A DNA stretch of 64,000 nucleotides from Urechis unicinctus (taxonomy: Eukaryota > Annelida > Polychaeta > Xenopneusta > Urechidae). Position 1 is the stretch's first letter. Every line of letters starts with the position of its first letter. Both the position numbers and the translations under genes were made by a program. This document shows, one piece after another, positions 52,651-64,000 of the stretch. The DNA lies in contig CM067348.1 of NCBI GenBank assembly GCA_034190875.2, positions 31,075,714 through 31,139,713 of the forward strand, written 5' to 3'. The notes below the pieces were generated by a model. It searched no databases and was not told the origin of the DNA. It worked only from the letters and a program-made list of their open reading frames with translations.

Positions 52651-52865
52651 ACCTGCAAACAGATGCCTTCCTGTTTAATTGTCTTTAGATGTTCACCTCT
52701 GAGGGTTTATCACGTCTGGCATATGAGATCCACTTGTAAGGTCACGTAGCATACAAACACAGAATACAGCTACACAAACATTTATCATCACACGATGATG
52801 TAATACAGGCATCTGCATATCCCTTCCTTCCGTTAAAAAGTATTGTTCCTTATCATCTCACATTG
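52651..52865 (-). pseudogene. HS6ST: Third HS6ST copy, intron 2 remnant at the missing exon 3
   Basis: The acceptor (TTTGCAG) and about six bases of exon 3 survive at 52651-52660; beyond them homology stops. Exon 3 is therefore absent from this copy, not merely mutated. Confidence 0.85.
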
Positions 52866-53520
52866 CCAGAGTAGTCCTCAGAAAACCACGGAGCATCCTG
52901 GAGTCGCCATCCTTGTTACCATCCAGGAGAGAACACGGATCTGATTACGTAATAGACAAACATGGGGGTCACACGGATTCGACTCAGATGTGTACGGTCC
53001 AAAGACGGAGCTGACACGGAAACGCGGTACATCCCGGAAAAGGCCCCCGGAAGACGCTGGCAACAACACAGAGGACCCGGCAATAACACGGAGGATCCCT
53101 GCAAAACACATATAGAGTACGGTTCTGCCCGGATTGAGGTCGAAAAAGGTATAAAAGGCTATTCCAAGCATTCCATTGCACACTCCAGAACATGAAACAT
53201 AGATCTTGCACCACCTCTACAAGAAGAAGTCAGCCTGCTAATGTACACGCTAACCCTTACCTTGGCCTGTTGAGAAACAATATGGGTATTATCGAAAAGT
53301 GATCACAGAACTGATAGTAAAAGATGGTAGCAGCTTCAGGAATTTCAGGTACAACCCGCGCCTACTTTGTGCCCGTCGGCCACAGGAGGGTAGAGGCCCC
53401 GGAAGAGCCCGGTAACAACAGGGACACATACTGAAATCTACACGTTACAGCGCCGAGGAACTCGGATTGCTACTCTGGGGTCTTCCGGGGACTTCTCCAG
53501 TAATGTGAGACGGGGTGTGG
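52866..53520. mobile_element. Unclassified ~650-bp insertion in the third HS6ST unit
   Basis: Absent from the partner unit. It is more GC-rich than its surroundings, with repeated ACAACA/CCCGG/GGACCC-type words and a TATA-like GTATAAAAGG near 53150. A solitary LTR-like or other non-coding element is possible, but no target duplication was confirmed and no coding part is recognised. Confidence 0.4.
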
Positions 53521-53669
53521 GTGTTCGCAACTGGACAACGCTGTGTGGACATTACAATAATTTTCCCCCATAATTGTAGTGTAGTCTCATTGGTCCATAT
53601 GCAAACCTCATTTTACGCCATTAATTTTACCCGAATCCAAACCCATGTAACACACGACGACAAACGTTC

Positions 53670-53785
53670 CGATGAAACAGAGGAGAACGTCTTCCAGAGT
53701 GGAAGAGTACCAGCCCTGGCTGGTGTGTTTCCATTCATTAAGTTAATGGTAATAAGGGTCACGCACCATCGTAATATACAGGTAC
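53670..53785 (-). pseudogene. HS6ST: Third HS6ST copy, exon 2 remnant
   Basis: About 116 bp remain of the normal 149. The acceptor (TTCAG) and the opening YLYITM-VRDPYY-like codons are visible, but later codons are lost and the donor is no longer GT. Non-functional. Confidence 0.88.
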
Positions 53786-53823
53786 CTGAAGCTGCTATCC
53801 AAATATAAAAAGACGGTATGAAA

Positions 53824-54545
53824 CTAGCCCAACAGACCAACAGTCGATCGGGTACTCCCTTGTTGGTCTAACACAAAAACCCTCCGTTTATCGGTAGATT
53901 GACAAACATGCTTAATCTATCACGTTAAAAATAAAAACTGAGAAGAATTTAAAGCCACCAACAGTGATATTATTGACTGAATTTATTACTGTGTTTTTTG
54001 AGTGCAAATAACCGGGAGAACACTGGATATCCGATTAATTTCTAACTTTTGGGCGAAATTTCACTCCGAATTCTGGTGGTTGTCAACAAACGGTCTCTTG
54101 CATGACGTTGTCGTAAACACCGCGTAGAATTTGCTAAGTTTTTATCATACCATCATCTGCATGATAATACATTTCACTGGTGAGTCAGTTTATACTAGAT
54201 TTTTACCTTATAACTTTCCGACCTAGTTGCCTTTTCCTCTCATTTATTCATCATCATAACAAGTCCGTTTCCATCTTACTTACGTTTCGCAATCTCGCCG
54301 CCATATTGGAATTTAGTTGGAAAAGTTAATCGCCTCGCACTTTTAAGGCGATTATGCATATTTACAAGTTGTTGCGATACCTGAGACTCTAATGCGATGC
54401 ATAATACTGATTGCTCATTAAATTGGACTTGATAAATCAAGCTGACATCGTGAAGGTAAGGTTTTATCATACGATTTTCTACTTTGGATATGCCATCTTC
54501 GAGAACCAAGAGGGAGCACAAGCTCCGTTTGGTTCAAAAGAGCTA
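53824..54545. mobile_element. 722-bp insertion with 7-bp target duplication
   Basis: Absent from the partner unit, where the site is intact. TATGAAA occurs at both edges (53817-53823 and 54546-54552), a clean target duplication. The left end holds a hairpin made of AGACCAACA and TGTTGGTCT (about 53833-53868). No matching inverted repeats at the two ends and no coding region were seen, so a SINE-like or other non-autonomous element is possible. Confidence 0.7.
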
Positions 54546-54547
54546 TA

Positions 54548-54819
54548 TGAAATGGATGCCTTCTGCTGCCTCACCCTACCCTCATTCACTCACGGAATCT
54601 GCCTTTTACTCGAGACATTATGCATTGTGATGATTGTTCCTTGTGCTCATTATGGTCTTCTCGACAATACAGTATCCCGCCTTCAATGATCGACTTTCAA
54701 ACGGCTAATATGTCCCGCTTAATCACGAGCGATGCCGATGCAATAACAGAATCACTCGCAAGGTTTGCGTTGAGGTTGGACGCATTTCGTGGCTTGGCGC
54801 TCATTCGCTTACTGCCCAC
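54548..54819. other. 272-bp highly conserved block, third HS6ST copy
   Basis: Partner of 48921-49192. The left edge coincides with the right end of the 722-bp insertion and its target duplication. The block is about 99% identical to its partner although this copy is otherwise heavily decayed. Confidence 0.85.
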
Positions 54820-55662
54820 TCGCCACTTCGACCCGAGTTAGGTCCACACAGTAAACGTAGTCTTTTGTCTTGTAATATCTTCAGTGCCGATTTCTGAATT
54901 ATAAACATTTACATTTTTAATTGGATTCCAGCTGTATAATAAATCTCCACTTCTAAGAAGGCTCGATAGACACCGCATGTCTGATTGCTGCTGATGAACA
55001 GACGAGGCGCGTGGAAGTTTGCCATCGGGAACGGAGCACCTGTGATCTTTGCTGCTGCTGGTTCTTCACCCATAAAAGCCCTGACAGTACTGACAAAGAA
55101 GATAGAGGTCAGCAACGGCGAAGGAAGATTAATCTCATGTTGAATTCCATAACCGAATTAATTAAATACGTGAACCATAATGTTGCTTATCCTAATATAT
55201 TTGGACTTCGCTGACTGGTCACATATATCCGAATGGGAACATATCTTTCGTGCTGTCCACTAGGGATTAAATACGGTTTTCAATTCTGCAGACAGTGTTC
55301 ACATTTTCGCATTGCAGTAAATTAAATTAGATTGTATCAGTTATCTTGAAAAAATAGTCAAGAGGATTCTTTTTGAAAGCTCTTATGGGCTTTGATTCAC
55401 TCAAAGTGTTTCATCTATAAATCGGGCATTCGATTGGCATTGTTCCCTACAGGAGGGACTGGTCATTCAGGCCTTTGGGTCATGACCGTTGGGTAAAAAT
55501 CGGTCGCCAGGTTGGATGTAGTAGTAGGTGAAGGCTGCACGGATGGGATTAAAGACTCTGTCCCCTACTGGTTATATGATGGAACAATACATAGAGATCT
55601 ATCTAACAATCAGCTATGGGAGTGGGTATTGTAATAGATAAGACACGGTGTATAGGGGCAAG

Positions 55663-56075
55663 GATATACTAACACTGAGAAATACTTCTCCAGTCAAGCA
55701 AGTCCTCCTAATTTTTACTAGTCTGATTGAAAAATCTCCTTGCCCGTTTATAGTATGAAAATATGACTAACGCGGAATTTACCGAGAATCGCCAATCACG
55801 CGTTGTGCTGATGAGTCTCGCAACGCAGTTAGTTTAGACCTTGAGCTCGCATACAGACGATTGGGGTTTTCTTTCTCGGTAAACTGAGCGCACTTCCCAG
55901 GAATCGCCGATCGATCTTAATATGCTTCGTTTAAAGACACACAAAAAAAAAATAGAATATAAAAAACGACTTGTCCCGTCGGACAAGTTAGATGGCAGCT
56001 TCACTTGTCCGACGGCTTCACCTACTTGCCAGGGACAATCGGGCGATCGTTTATGTTTTTCCCTGAGGGGTATAA
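55663..56075. mobile_element. Short insertion with hairpin core in the third HS6ST unit
   Basis: About 400 bp missing from the partner unit. It contains a 20-nt near-perfect hairpin at 55969-55988 (ACTTGTCC, loop CGTC, GGACAAGT) and further CTTGTCC/GGGACAA words, a common look of small foldback or MITE-like elements. Exact borders are uncertain. Confidence 0.45.
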
Positions 56076-56874
56076 TAAAAATAATTTATCGAAGTCACAT
56101 GGACGACTTTCCCCCGAACCGACGAAATGTTATATGATGATAAATGTTGATGAACTGTCAGTGCAACATGGTGATATCGCCAAACCTATATTCTCAAAAC
56201 GCCGCTGAGGTACATCTGTTGTCACATAAAAGGGCACGATCTATGGTGCCATTAAGCCTACCATTACTCATATAAAAGGGTAGTAAGACAACGGTGAAGA
56301 GCCATCACAAATCCATTCCTTATACTAAAGATCAGCTGGTACCTTCTGGTACCCATTCCACGAGATGAAGAACCGCTAAAATGTCTACAGGTACCAACGT
56401 TCTCAAAGAGCAGTGCAAACATTCTCCATAATCATTCATGCAGAGACTTAAACTCGCTTTTCGCAAATGGATAATCCCAACTGGGAAATAATTCGATTGG
56501 TACTACAAAGGCACGTGGTCATCTAGCTCTTGGTAGCAGGAGTACATATTCGACAGTAGTTAGCATCCTTTCAGAAATGGGATATTGGTGCATCCATAAC
56601 TCTAAAGTGTGGTACAATTCTTGAATGAGGATCAACAGAACCCATTAAGTACAAGCACGGCGCTGGTTTTGAGCTTTTGTGGCTGCAGCTATTTGCGTTC
56701 AGAATGTACCTTCCACTAACGTGTGGATGACAAAAATCGGCTGGGTTACAATTCTACCAGCTTAGCAGCAACGAAAAAAAAGTAAGATTTAGACGACTCG
56801 CCACATAATGCATGTTTAAATTATATGCTACCGTTCAAATAAAAGTTAACATAATCAGTTACCATTACGTGACC

Positions 56875-57290
56875 TATCGCCAGTCGGGTTAAAGCTGTTC
56901 CTTCTTATCAAAGTAATTGGCAAAACAGGTTTTGAGTTCCGGCTTGACATCCATGTAAGACCGTGTGAACTTCCTTCGTTACATATGTATTGTGTTTTGA
57001 GATCAATATTGTGGACTAAAAAACACTCCCTCCAGTCTTTTGTATGTGTAGAAACACAACTACATCCTGACTCCCTTCCACATCCAAATCTTTATAATCC
57101 TGCACCAAAGCACGGATACAAAAATTCGTCTCTTGTCCATCTTAAGTAGGCATTAAGTTTAGATGGGTATGTTCGGCTGACTACTACACCTGTCGATGCG
57201 CATTCACTCTCCGAGCAGAAAAAATGGATGAAGCCACCAGAAAAGAAAAATTAATACCGCATTCACCAAACTTTTTAACATTTTAAGCTT
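56875..57290 (-). pseudogene. HS6ST: Third HS6ST copy, exon 1 remnant
   Basis: The minus strand still shows the stem-region words, the KTGG-loop neighbourhood and an NSKPVLPITLIRR-like stretch equivalent to the exon end. Several internal deletions and frame breaks remove the CGLHADWTEL region and the start codon area. It cannot encode an enzyme. Confidence 0.85.
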
Positions 57291-57834
57291 GAAAAAAATT
57301 GGCGGGGAAACTTTGCTTTGTAGCAGATAAGTAGTAATGTGTAATGGATGTGGAACTGTCATGATTCTTGATATGCAATTCCATATTGCATATAACGTAT
57401 AATTAAAGCGTAGAATACATTAGCAGAGTGGTGTTGACTAATTGTGAGTATGCTTTATGCTGGAGATCTTTGTCCCTTGTGCTTTTTTATTTTCCTTCGT
57501 ATGTTGACGTAGAGTAAGGTTTGGAAACCGCAGCACAATCACATGAAACCGTGGTCTGTAATTTTTTTTTATATCGTGCTTCATATTTAGAGAGTATTAA
57601 AAATGCCACAAACGCATGGTTTCGCTCTCAGCGTTTGTCTGCTAATATTTTGGATCGAAGTGCCTTACATCCTTTACGTATCTACACCATCGCTATGTAG
57701 AAAAGAACAGACTTGGTTGCAGTTGAATACACGATGGAGTTGAGGTAGCTTACAAACTGGCTTACCTGTGCTCGTATACTATTTTCTTGAAAAACCAATC
57801 GACATTTCTCAGATATCGTTTGTTGACAAGATAT

Positions 57835-58975
57835 GCTGCGATATGCTTTTGATATCTGGCCTAATATTATGGCTCTCGTAAAAAGCGATAATTTCCCCCT
57901 GTATAAGGCACTTGAAATAGCCGAAGAAGTAATCAAAAAGGTCTATGAACATCCCATAATCATACGTACGGCCAATCTAGTACGAATTAAAAGAAGATCT
58001 GAGCAAAATAGTTCCTTGGTGTAAAGATGGTCAAAGGCAAGGAAAATCAGAGAGAGAAGACCACTCCTAGCATATAAGCGGCGTCATGAGCTGACGAACT
58101 GGGCAAAGCTTTGAGCTATTAATAAACAAAACGCGTCACCGAAGAAGCATTCTGTTGAGCTTTTGAATTAAAAAAGACGAAATAATGCAACTAAAATACC
58201 ATGTGAGCAACATTGAAGGCATGCTTGACGACCATGGGCAGTATGGCAGACGCAAAAGCATTTAATTAACGGGTATGAAAGATGATGCAGTCTCTGATCT
58301 TTCATTAAAGACCAATTAAATGTTGATACCAACAATATCATTGACAGGATTCATCCATTCGGAAAAAAATCAATCGGATGGACGATAGAGACAAATATTG
58401 GTCAAATTCACAAACTACACAATGAACGCATAGATAATAAATAACCGATATCGACTGAAACGAACAGGCATCTACATCAACGACCATTTGGCCGAGAAAC
58501 GAAGCGAGGTGGCTCAAAGATGCAGATCTAAATAAATCACACTTGGAGATAGTAGTATCTGTCTAAACTTAAGAACTGTTCGATCAGGAAGTTTAGTCTC
58601 CTGACGACACTGACAAGCTGAATAAGTTGATACATTGGAAACAACTAGTGCCGCTGCAGAGGGAGATTAACTTCAGGACGACAAAAGCATGGGGTTTCTT
58701 TGATCGCGTCCATCAGTTTGATCATGATGTGTTGGATATTGAGGTTGTTTGTGAGAAGAGATGGCTAAAGCCCTGGTCAGAGGCTCATGAGGCACACAAG
58801 GAAGTGATTCTAGACAAGACCCTTGTCAAATACATCCAGAAAACCAATCTGTCCATCAATTCTGGTGCGCTTCAAACTACATTCATCAACGGTTCTTTGG
58901 AGACTTATTTTAATATTATTCCTGTGATGATATAACTTGCAACATCGCACGGTAATATTGCAAGCCCATAAATAA
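57835..58975 (+). mobile_element. Insertion with decayed LINE ORF1-like coding
   Basis: About 1.1 kb absent from the partner unit. The plus strand shows, in order, an open stretch (57833-58024), then words resembling the RNA-binding part of L1-type ORF1 proteins: NNIIDRIHPFGKK, then RLKRTGIYINDHLAEKR and VAQRC. These are broken by stops near 58440 and 58530 and by frame changes near 58600. A further open stretch (58627-58935) carries an aromatic-rich peptide I do not recognise. No endonuclease or reverse transcriptase part is seen. The LINE assignment rests on word order by eye and is tentative. Confidence 0.4.
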
Positions 58976-59185
58976 CGCCTGTCATCCACAGGTGTTGTCT
59001 CAACACAGGAAAATGCTATCTGCAATATTTTTCATTGTGAAGTTTAACAGTCATAGCGAAACATTGTGAAAAGCTATATTAGACATACGGAATCAGGTGG
59101 TAGGGCATAAAATAATTAATAGCCATTCTGAAAACCCTTGCTCATGTTGCTTGGCGCTAGCTTCTTACTAAAGAAAATCAGAATG

Positions 59186-62100
59186 CAAATTGTGGTGAAC
59201 ACTGATCATACCTTTGCATAGGAAGTCATCAAACAGGTATATAAAATAGTATACCCGGCATTGCCAACCTGTCCCAAATGATCGTTATTTTGGCCACAAA
59301 TGTAATGGCCATGAACGGAATTACTCATCTGGTATGTGTACCAAACTATCGATAGCGCCAGCAGGAGCATCTTGCGACACCCCTAGTCATTGTGAATCCG
59401 ATATAAGAAGATAGTTGACACTCAACATTATTGATTGGCCATCAACAGTTAATTTGCAGAAATGTTTCATAAGCTTTCTTCACTGTCTATAGCAGTTGAT
59501 AGAGTACGTTTTGTAATGGCTGCTTCCTCGTTTATATCAGTGCTTCTCCGTCGACAGAAAATAACATGATGGCGGATCATCATTATAGATTGGTCGTTGG
59601 GTACAGAGACACTAAATATTAGGATTCCAGGCCATTACAATATTTGGTGTCCCGTAGTTTATTGGTGATTGTTTTACACACCATGCGACTATAATAAATC
59701 TTTATTGATAAATGAGATATTCCAGACACATTGGTGGCATTGTGTTTGTTGTCTAGATCCTATATTATAGCTTATGGGAAAACGGATATGCCCAAAACTT
59801 AATCAAATCACCTGCCCCTTATGTAGCAAACAAATAATAAAAAAGGTCTACAAAATCATTGAAAAACAAAGTCACATAGTCAATGTGCACTTTTCATAAC
59901 GAAAGTAGTACACACTAGGACGACTTAGTAATGTGACAAATGAAAAACCGCTGTTAGCCCGTCTGTCGCACACATAATTGTATTACTGTTGTCGGATGTA
60001 TCAACAGACTTCACGCCAAAAGAACAGTAGCGCAGCCTTAAGTACAGCAAATTGACTAAAAAAAGCTTACGAATATTTTGTGGCTATCCTATGGAGCTAT
60101 TTGAACCTTTTATGTAAACATACACCAATGAATGACCGTTACGGAGCATGGTTTGTGTTACTTGTTCAACATACAAAAGCCTTTCCAATGGTTTATAAAT
60201 TACGGGAATGGTTTCAGTCACACATTGTTGGCAATGCCACTTGTAGTCATCGGGATTATCATACATTCGTGTGAAACATCGATGACACACTATTTGACAA
60301 TCATCTCCAAACAAAATGCAAGATTCGCACAATTAAAGTATGAATAATCAATCATTCAATGACAATGACTGGATTGGCACTTGCCCTGTTGGAAACTCGA
60401 AAGTTGAAGCGGCTCTGGAAATCTTCTAAAGGTCAGTATATTCTTATTTGTTCGATTGCAATAGATGTACATGGCTTGCAAGCTATATTCTAGCTCAGAC
60501 TGAGCTTGTGAGTTTAATAGACTCGCGTAGCATTGTGCACGTGTTAGTTCTAAATAATTCAGATCTCGTCACCGTCGGTTTTATCATTGTTTGCTGTTTT
60601 TTGCGAGGTGGGGGTGGGGTTTGGGGGATTGATCGGTTTATTTGACACTCATTTGACTGAACTAGAAGTAATAGTGAATTAATAGCGTGACCTTTGATAC
60701 TAGACTATGAAATTGAATTTATGTTGAGGAGGGTGGCTTTAGATATCTGTCGATTTTTGCTGTAGAAGACTTGGTTACAATTCTTGAGCTTATGGTAAAT
60801 CAAACAGAATCATGTTTTGCCCCTACTCAATTATGCCCAACAGGTGCGGCTTCTTCGCGTTGTTGACTCGATGTGAAAAAAACCCCCATTGATGATTATG
60901 CCTGTTATCGCACGTCGTATGTCAGCCTCTGTGACACATGATCAGGCCTGGTAGCACATGGTGAATCACATCGGTAAATGCACATAGCGAGTATTCAAGT
61001 ATCATTCGCTCTGTTTAATCTGTTGAACTAGTAAGTATATGGAGTAACAGTTATCATGTCTGATTGGATATTGATCATTATTAATACGCCAACGTTTTGC
61101 GAGTATATGACTGCAGTATTTGAGCGCAACTTGTCAAGCTGTATTGGCTCCTCTTGCAACTAGGGAATATCGGCTTCAGTGATTGTTAGATTGGAACGCA
61201 ATATATTCATACTTGATTGGACGAAACTCTTTTCGAAACGAACATTAAGCTATGAAGGCAGGTATATATTATGGAGTAGTACAAATGTGTTATTCTGAAT
61301 GAAAGGACAGTGCAATAAATATCTACAGATTATAAATGAGCTATTCTGCCCGCCAACCAATACACAGAGTTTCATTCATTCGTATGCACATGTGGCTAGA
61401 TAGGCCAGTAGCAGCTTGTCTTGGCAATCTTCTCCAAGAATTTGTAGATTGCAGTAGATTCATGTTTATTAGGAGGAAAGGCACCGGTAAGCCTGGAAAT
61501 CAACAAAGCAATCTCATATCTCTATCTATCATATCTAATTGGGGTTAACAATATCAACTCGCTCAAAGTGTTGTCAGCATTACTTTAAATATGTTGCTTT
61601 GTTATTTTACGCTCCCATTAATATTTAGAGACAACCAAACAAGGACGGGGAAAACTGCATTACTGTTGTTAGCCTATTAAAATAACCACATATATATCGA
61701 TAACTTTCTACTTATGTTTTACGACGCCTGGCATATTGCACCCTCTCCACATACCTCGAATAATGTGCATATCAGTTAACACTTAACATAAAAGTCATCG
61801 CAGTTATCAATGAAGCTTTGAAGCAAGAGTGGACAACGGGTCTGATGTTATAATGCCGAAATTATATTGCCTTCATTTGGTTTATAGCCGTCTAAAATGT
61901 AATAAACCTGTAATAAATCTGACATAATAATAGCCTAGTGTCGTAAAGTTTTGTGTATTTGTACCTAATGACCACACCGATTGTTACACAATGATGAAAT
62001 GCCTTGACACGAGGGAAGAAGCAACAGATATATATTCCCACTAATGATGTGTCATACATTGCTATATTGTAGACAATTGACACAAAGTAGCATGGTGTTT

Positions 62101-64000
62101 TGGGCGACAGCAAGCATATCTAGAGGTAAACCGCCTGCAGTAAATCCACTTCATTTGTCAGGGATGCGTTTGTTGACATTAACAGTTTATTGCTTCATTG
62201 ACAAAAGATGTCAAGAAGGCAAAATAGGCCGGTAGTGCAAAAACAAAATGGACCAGCTTACGACATCAATGGTTATATCATCACTTACTTAAATAAGCCG
62301 GAAGACATCATCAAAATTTAAACTTACAGGTTTTGCATGTTCGCCCCAGATTCTTTTTATAAAGTTGATGGTAGTTAAGTATAAACATATTAGTATTTCA
62401 TAATGGTTTATATTGATTATTATTGTCCATTTTAATGAAGTGAACCAATTTTATTCACCACAATTCTCCTAGAATTTGATAAATATGTTGATATTTCACA
62501 TGCATTTCTCTTGAAAGTTACACCAAGACAAACAAAACGAGATGGAATTTGTTTGAATTGATAGGTTTAGAGACGGACGTGATAATAATGCTGAGCCTAA
62601 TTGCGTACAACAAATGCACAGACCATTATGATTCACAAGCCAAATAATCGAACGATAAAAACATCATGAAATCAAATGTGCACGCAATATTGCTTTAAAT
62701 TCATGTTTGAGTTACATTTATTGTAAAGTATGTATTTATCACAATTACTCCGCATTGCTTGACATAAACGTCTTTGATAGTTCTATAACTGACGCTCTTC
62801 CAAATATTGTTTTTTGTAGCGCTTGCGTATTCATTGGATTAGGAGGGATATTTTGCATCGTTTGGTTGCATATAGCCTAGGTTTTGCATATGATGTCTTA
62901 ACATTGTTGCTCCTATCTGCCATTAAAACATTTGTATGAACAATTTTACTGAAATGATGTTGTGTTACTAGTGTCAATGTCTAGCTATTTCAGCATGACT
63001 GAGTTCATCAGTCATCCTAACAAAACAATTTATGGTAACATGTCTCGGTGGCATAATATCTGATTTAGTATGGTTTTATAAGCCTTCTGGAAGCAACCCG
63101 AAACCTTGACTTCGTGAACTCAATTACATACCTGACAAGAGTTGAGAACATCGCTGATAGCGCCGTAAAATATAATATACATGCCAAGCTATCCCCTGTT
63201 TGAAGTGATTAACCAGGAAAATGTACATTATCAACATACTGCAAACATTAAACCTATGGTGCATCAAATATATCGACGGTGTGTATATTTGAAGCAAAAT
63301 AGTAACAATAATTCCGTAGTTTAATTTACCGTGCTTGGTTGAAAAAAGACTTTCTCCTTTATGCGGTCAGTCAATGATAGCTAGATTGCTAAACGTGGCT
63401 CCTACATGGTGTCATTTATGCCTCCAAAATGCAACACATGTGTCATTTGTGCCCTAGAATAATCCTCCATTTTTCCTACATTTTTATCGTTTTCATGTTT
63501 TCCCTAAAATAACCTTTTTTCATTTTTATCGTTTTCAGTTCGTCTTCATCCCTCCTTTTTTCCATATATCATAGAAAGCGGCGGCCCTGTCAAGTCTATC
63601 TTTTTACATTTACCCCATCTTCGTAGGCACATTATGACATTGTAAGTGTTGGTGTGCCGTTAAGCCTTGTATCTATCTACCGACCTATTTAAGGTGATTT
63701 CCGCTCAGGCGGTTTGATAGCACATTTATTTGATAGGAATAGAACTATCGGGGAATTCATGTTCATTTGATAATAGCTTTACGGTGCTTGTTGTGCAGTG
63801 TATGTGAGATGTATGATCGAATGAAGAGAGGTGTAACTTACAGATTCATACTTCTATTATAATAAATAGTTCATGGAATCCTACGTAACCATTGTGAATA
63901 TTTTGGGCAGATACGATTATTCTATTGAGTTATTGTGACTCTTTGTGTGAAAACGTGGTATCATAATAATCTCGTAAAAAGTCGGATTTATCAGAGATGA
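59186..64000. other. Right-hand intergenic region
   Basis: Mostly AT-rich sequence without recognisable genes. It holds a weak relative of repeat A near 59450-59650, a zinc-finger-like fragment at 60084-60332 (minus strand), a G-rich run at 60606-60630 and short two-copy repeats at about 63400-63540 (a TTTTTATCGTTTTCA word twice, about 43 bp apart). Confidence 0.55.
60084..60332 (-). pseudogene. PHD-like zinc-finger fragment, probably retroelement-derived
   Basis: The minus-strand open frame shows an ordered set of metal-ligand-like residues: CESC, then GDDCQIVCHRC, then YKWHCQQC. The closing WxCxxC and the preceding Cys/His cluster resemble a PHD-type finger, though spacing is not canonical (HxC rather than HxxC). 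Such fingers occur in host chromatin proteins and at the start of some LINE polyproteins; the DDCQxxCHxxC / YxWxCxxC look suggests the latter. No neighbouring reverse transcriptase or exon structure supports a working gene. Confidence 0.35.

Larger units (their letters stand above)
52651..59185 (-). repeat. Segmental duplication, decayed third HS6ST unit
   Basis: Head-to-tail partner of 48211-52550, longer because of insertions at about 52866-53520, 53824-54545, 55663-56075 and 57835-58975. Outside these and the 272-bp block, identity to the partner is roughly 80-88% by eye. Confidence 0.85.

Overview
The window looks like nuclear DNA of an invertebrate animal. It has low coding density, long (TA)n and (CA)n tracts, spliced genes with GT-AG introns, degraded transposons and one recognisable host gene family, heparan-sulfate 6-O-sulfotransferase (HS6ST). 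Nothing seen here fixes the phylum. A marine invertebrate would fit the Polinton remnants and intron sizes, but that is inference.

Layout. 1-1.5 kb: a (TA)n tract and a perfect 643-bp tandem duplication. 4.9-10.3 kb, plus strand: an apparently intact three-exon HS6ST gene encoding 412 residues. 13.2-25.6 kb: a TA-flanked miniature inverted-repeat element, then three tandem ~4 kb units. Each unit carries a long (TA)n tract and a broken Polinton/Maverick-type DNA polymerase B fossil; units 1 and 2 also carry a 39-bp-period array, and unit 3 an eight-copy 30-bp array. 25.6-47.7 kb: AT-rich DNA without a convincing host gene, with microsatellites, a hAT transposase fragment (34.7-35.0 kb) and several families of old, diverged repeats. 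47.7-51.5 kb, minus strand: a second HS6ST locus with conserved intron positions and phases but one single-base frameshift in exon 1. 52.65-59.2 kb, minus strand: a tandem, decayed third copy that has exon 1 and 2 remnants, lacks exon 3 and has taken several insertions, one LINE-like. 59.2-64 kb: mostly non-coding, with one zinc-finger-like fragment.

The functional content is thus one Golgi sulfotransferase gene and its relics. The HS6ST enzyme would transfer sulfate from PAPS to the 6-O position of glucosamine in heparan sulfate. I found no operon-like or defence-like system and no convincing undescribed system. The observations most worth following are: (a) a 272-bp block in intron 1 that is about 99% identical between the second and third HS6ST copies while the surrounding duplication is only roughly 85% identical; (b) the third copy beginning almost exactly at the exon 3 boundary; (c) expansion of one conserved polymerase decapeptide into eight tandem copies; (d) the triplication breakpoint lying inside a miniature transposon. 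Identity figures are estimates by eye; no alignment or database search was run.
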